Assembly: GCA_964628835.1 (NCBI GenBank)
Contig: CAZVME010000099.1
Coordinates: 1-9,686, forward strand
Length of the DNA: 9,686 nucleotides
Reading direction: 5' to 3'
From: JAAGZL01 sp964628835
Lineage (GTDB): Bacteria > Pseudomonadota > Gammaproteobacteria > Chromatiales > Chromatiaceae
Below, in pieces: positions 6,900-9,686 of this stretch. The stretch's first letter is position 1, and every line of letters starts with the position of its first letter. The translations under genes were made by a program, and so were the position numbers. The notes under the pieces are model-generated. The model was not told where the DNA came from and did no database searches. It was given only the letters and a program-made list of their open reading frames with translations.

Positions 6900-6983
6900 A
6901 TGTATAAAGGTAGCTGCTTACCAGGGCTGGAGTGAAGGCTGGGAGTACCGCATCGGCAATCCGTCAGGGAGTGTTTTGGGCCA
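6900..6983. other. gap between the small split gene and the glycerol operon
   Basis: There are 84 bases between the stop of the small gene (6984) and the kinase start, both on the minus strand. I see no hairpin with a T-run and no clear promoter, so readthrough from the small gene into the operon is possible. Confidence 0.35.
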
Positions 6984-7306
6984 TCAGCCTTGTACATCCA
7001 GATAACCGCGCTCTATGGCCGACTCCAGGGCCTGCACAGCGGTAACCAACTCTTCATAAGTGGTGCGGAGAAGGTTTAGTTGATCAACCTGTCCGGGCGC
7101 TGGGGTCTGGTCTTGAACCACAGCTGCCACATCAAACAGCTCCTTCAGATATGCAGCCCTGGTTCTGGCAACCATACTGAGCACCGGGTTCAGATCATCC
7201 AGGGTCAACTCAGGGATGACCGGTTGATTATGTTCCGGTTTAATTGCTTTATTCTACTGCTGATTTCAAGCAGAAGTCTGTTGTTATCTAAATCTCCACC
7301 AGACAT
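6984..7306 (-). pseudogene. small conserved-looking protein gene, split into two frames
   Basis: The minus strand from ATG 7306 has a good ribosome binding site (GGGAGA at 7317-7312, 5-base spacer). It encodes MSGGDLDNNRLLLEISSRIK and 13 further residues, then stops at TGA 7207-7205. From 7208 a second frame runs to TGA 6986-6984 and encodes 74 residues (LTLDDLNPVLSMVARTRAAY ... AIERGYLDVQG), mostly helical. That frame has no ATG or GTG and no Shine-Dalgarno of its own; its first usable codon is a TTG overlapping the upstream stop (TTGA). The simplest reading is one protein of about 105 residues broken by a -1 type lesion somewhere before 7208. The alternatives are translational coupling at TTGA, ribosomal frameshifting, or a sequencing error. 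The family is unrecognised. It sits directly upstream of, and in the same direction as, the glycerol operon. Confidence 0.6.
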
Positions 7307-7490
7307 AGCTTTCTCCCATATTTGAAGGATGTCCGTAGCTTTACTGAATGAAGGTGGTATCGGCAAGGGTGATTTGATCTTTAGCTGTACCAGGATGCAT
7401 CACAGGCAGTTTGGGATAGTGTACTGTCTTGTTGTCTACGTATCTTGCATAATCACCACAGGTTCATGAGCGATCAAATGGCGTGGTGAT
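7307..7490. other. divergent intergenic region with an unexplained coding-like segment
   Basis: It separates the minus-strand small gene from the plus-strand nuclease gene and must carry promoters both ways. CATAAT at 7448-7453 is a plausible -10 for the plus-strand gene, but no good -35 lies at the right distance. On the minus strand, codons from 7463 to a TAA at 7343-7341 stay open and encode 40 residues (including YARYVDNKTVHYPKLPVMHP) with no start codon at their head. On the plus strand, ATG 7329 to TGA 7466 is also open (45 codons) over the same bases. Neither can be called a gene. Confidence 0.4.
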
Positions 7491-7508
7491 ATGGGGAGTG
7501 TCGAGAGC

Positions 7509-7513
7509 AAGGA
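7509..7513 (+). promoter_or_regulatory. ribosome binding site for the AddB-like gene
   Basis: AAGGA lies 7 bases before ATG 7521. The earlier in-frame ATGs (7491 and 7515) have no site at a usable distance, so the start is placed at 7521. Confidence 0.6.
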
Positions 7514-7520
7514 AATGGAT

Positions 7521-9662
7521 ATGGATGCCGCCCTGGAGGCCATGCCGTCTGGCGGGATGATCCTGACCGTCAACCGGCGTCTGTCTCTGGAGTTGAAGGC
7601 TCGCTATGATTGGATCCAGGCAGAACGGGGACACTCGGCCTGGGAAAGTGTGGCTGCGATATCCTGGAGCGATTGGATCGCGTCGCAGTTTCAGACCCTG
7701 GTGGATCATGGAGTGTCGGATCAGATCCTGCTCGGCCCCCATCAGTCCCGCATGTTGTGGGAACAGATTATCCGGCATTCCGATGGGGCCAACTCAATTC
7801 TTAGACCTGCCAGCGCCGCCCGCATGGCGAGTGAGGCCTGGTCGCTAATCCACTCCTGGCACATAAGTACCGAGCAGCTATCAGAAGCGGCCAACAGTGA
7901 GAGCGAACTGTTTACAACCTGGGCCAGCGCATTTCGCCGCAGGTGCCAGCGCGTGGGTTGGCTGGATGCTGCTGTTCTACCCGACCTGATTTCACAACAT
8001 CTAGACGCCGGAGGCCTCACGTCACCATCCGAGATAATTCTGGCCGGTTTTGATGAGATCACACCCCAGCAACAATCCATTCTTGATCTGCTGCAGAAGA
8101 AAGGATGCCAGTTAAAATTCCTCGCTCCACCTGTACACTCCGGCACCGCACAACGGGTCCAGGCCACAGACTCCGCCCAGGAACTGGAATCTGCCGCTAC
8201 CTGGGCTCTGAGGCGGCTTCAGCTAAACAGTGAGGCCAGAATCGGTGTGGTGGTCCCGCAACTGGCTGAGCTGCGTACCAGGGTAGAGACCACATTCCAA
8301 CGCTGCTTCCACCCCGACTCCCTACTGCCTGGAAGCGGGAATCCACTGCCTGCATACAACATCTCCCTGGGTATCCCGCTTAATCTATGTCCACTGGTGG
8401 TAGACGCATTCCTGATTCTACGGCTCGCCACCGGGGCGCTTCCCTGCGGTGACCTTAGCCAACTACTGCGCTCGCCCTTCCTGGCAGGTGGTTTGGTGGA
8501 GAGGGAGGGTCGTGCGCGTCTGGACCTGTTTCTGCGTGGCCGTATAGGTGAGAGGACCATCTCCCTGGATACCCTGATCCGAAAGGGGCGCGAGTTTAAT
8601 CGCAGTGAGGAGAGCAGCTGTAAACTAATCCTCCAGGCACTGGATGCATTCCGGCTCAGGCTGGATCACCTGCCACGGAAACAGTCACCCCAGGGCTGGA
8701 TAGATGAGTTCAATACCCTGTTGAGCACCCTGGGTTGGCCCTGTAATGAAACACTGAACAGTACCGAATACCAGCAGGCATGGAGCTTTAAACAGGCCAT
8801 GACCGCTTTTCAGATGCTGGGGCAGGTGCAACAGAACATGGGGCTGCAAGATGCCATCGGACGTCTCCAAACCCTCGCCGGCGAGACCCTGTTTCAACCC
8901 CAGGGCGAGGCGGCGCCAGTACAGGTTGTGGGCATCCTGGAGGCAGCCGGTCTCAGGTTTGATCACCTATGGGTGATGGGACTCAGCGATGACAGATGGC
9001 CACCACCAGCCACACCCAATCCGCTTCTGCCCATCTCCTTGCAACGCAGTTTGAACCTTCCCCACGCCTCACCTCGGCGTGAGCTTGAATATGCCGCCCT
9101 TATCACAGAAAGAGTGCTGGCCAGTGCCCCCGAGGTGGTGGTGAGCCACGCCGCCAGCGCTGGAGGCAATGAGCTGCGGGTAAGTCCTCTGATCGCTGAG
9201 ATCCAGTTAATGACTATGGAGCAACTGGAGCTGGTTCCCACAGCAGATGTGCGCAGGGTGGGGTTTGGTACGGCGGAACTGGAGCAAATGGTTGATGACA
9301 CAGCGCCGCCACTGCCGCCTGGTAGCCAGCTAAGTGGCGGCAGCAGTCTGCTGGCAGACCAGTCGGCATGCCCATTCCGGGCCTTTGCCAAACACCGGCT
9401 TGGGGCCAGGCTGGTTGAAGATCCTGTATCCGGGGTAGATGCCAGGATCAAGGGAATCATGGTTCACCGGGTCCTTCAGGAGCTGTGGGGGCAGCTCGGC
9501 AGCCAAGAAAAGTTGTTGCATCTGGGAGCATCTGAACTCAAGCAACTTGTAAGTGATGAGGTTAGCAAAGAGCTGTCCCGGTTGCGGCCATCACGGCCGG
9601 AAACCCTTGCCCCCAGGTTTGTGCAGATGGAGCAGGAGAGGGTGACGGAACTGGTCGGGTAG
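7521..9662 (+). pseudogene. AddB-like PD-(D/E)XK nuclease family DNA repair protein, frame closed early
   Basis: This resembles the proteobacterial 'probable DNA repair protein' family (AddB-like, inactivated helicase fold plus C-terminal nuclease). The N-terminus gives ILTVNRRLSLELKARYDW, the middle has ILAGFDEITPQQQSILDLL and HLWVMGLSDDRWPPPATPNP, and the nuclease region begins with LLADQSACPFRAFAKHRLG (Cys617) and IMVHRVLQELW (His649), numbered from ATG 7521. I chose 7521 over ATG 7491 because AAGGA (7509-7513) lies 7 bases upstream. The frame stops at TAG 9660-9662 after about 713 residues; relatives are nearer 900 and carry the catalytic Asp and ExK after this point. From 9659 the adjacent frame reads VEQQHPANP, which looks like the expected continuation, so a small out-of-frame deletion or indel is likely. 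The window ends at 9686, so the tail is not seen. If truncated, it lacks nuclease activity. Confidence 0.75.
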
Positions 9663-9686
9663 AACAGCAGCATCCAGCCAACCCAC

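Noticed and set aside
7230..7245. Possible -1 ribosomal slippery site (TTA AAC) in the split small gene
   Set aside because: The heptamer is ATTAAAC rather than a true X XXY YYZ site, and I see no clear downstream pseudoknot, so programmed frameshifting is not claimed.
7448..7453. CATAAT as a -10 element for the nuclease gene
   Set aside because: No acceptable -35 hexamer lies 16-18 bases upstream, so it is mentioned only within the intergenic entry.
8963..9460. 165-codon minus-strand open frame
   Set aside because: It is antisense to the AddB-like gene, which has recognisable motifs. The Ser/Pro/Ala-rich translation is a shadow.

Overview
The window looks like chromosomal DNA of a gammaproteobacterium. 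The protein families (an FGGY kinase, a UgpQ-type phosphodiesterase, GlpD, an AddB-like nuclease, a receiver-TPR regulator) and the base composition, neither strongly AT- nor GC-rich, fit a marine or sulfur-oxidising type lineage. The genus cannot be read from the sequence. No rRNA, tRNA, CRISPR array, insertion sequence or phage gene is visible.

Layout from left to right. (1) The last 47 codons of an unidentified plus-strand gene (1-144). (2) A minus-strand two-gene signalling operon: a receiver-TPR response regulator (2476-872) followed 14 bases later by a small soluble histidine kinase (857-189). (3) A relic zone (about 2676-3232). It holds the 3' end of a bifunctional protein phosphatase/kinase gene on the minus strand, joined 5'-to-5' to the 3' end of an assimilatory nitrate reductase gene (nasA) on the plus strand. 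Both are truncated and frameshifted. I read this as the scar of a deletion that removed the core of a nitrate-assimilation locus. (4) A small acidic protein gene (3362-3523, plus). (5) A tightly overlapping minus-strand operon for glycerol and glycerophosphodiester catabolism: FGGY/GlpK-like kinase (6899-5487), glycerophosphodiester phosphodiesterase (5494-4727) and a short GlpD (4737-3571). Upstream of it lies a small conserved-looking gene split in two frames (7306-6984). (6) A divergent intergenic region, then a plus-strand AddB-like PD-(D/E)XK nuclease gene (from 7521). Its frame closes at 9662 before the expected catalytic region, while a continuation is visible in another frame.

How the genes fit together: the phosphodiesterase would release glycerol-3-phosphate from deacylated phospholipids, the kinase would make it from glycerol (or phosphorylate a related polyol), and GlpD would oxidise it to dihydroxyacetone phosphate with electrons passed to quinone. 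The regulator/kinase pair is a self-contained signalling module with no visible DNA-binding output.

The most notable feature is not a new system but decay. There are four separate reading-frame lesions in under 10 kb, one of them on an obvious deletion scar. This suggests genome reduction (for example in a host-associated lineage) or, for some single-base cases, sequencing error.
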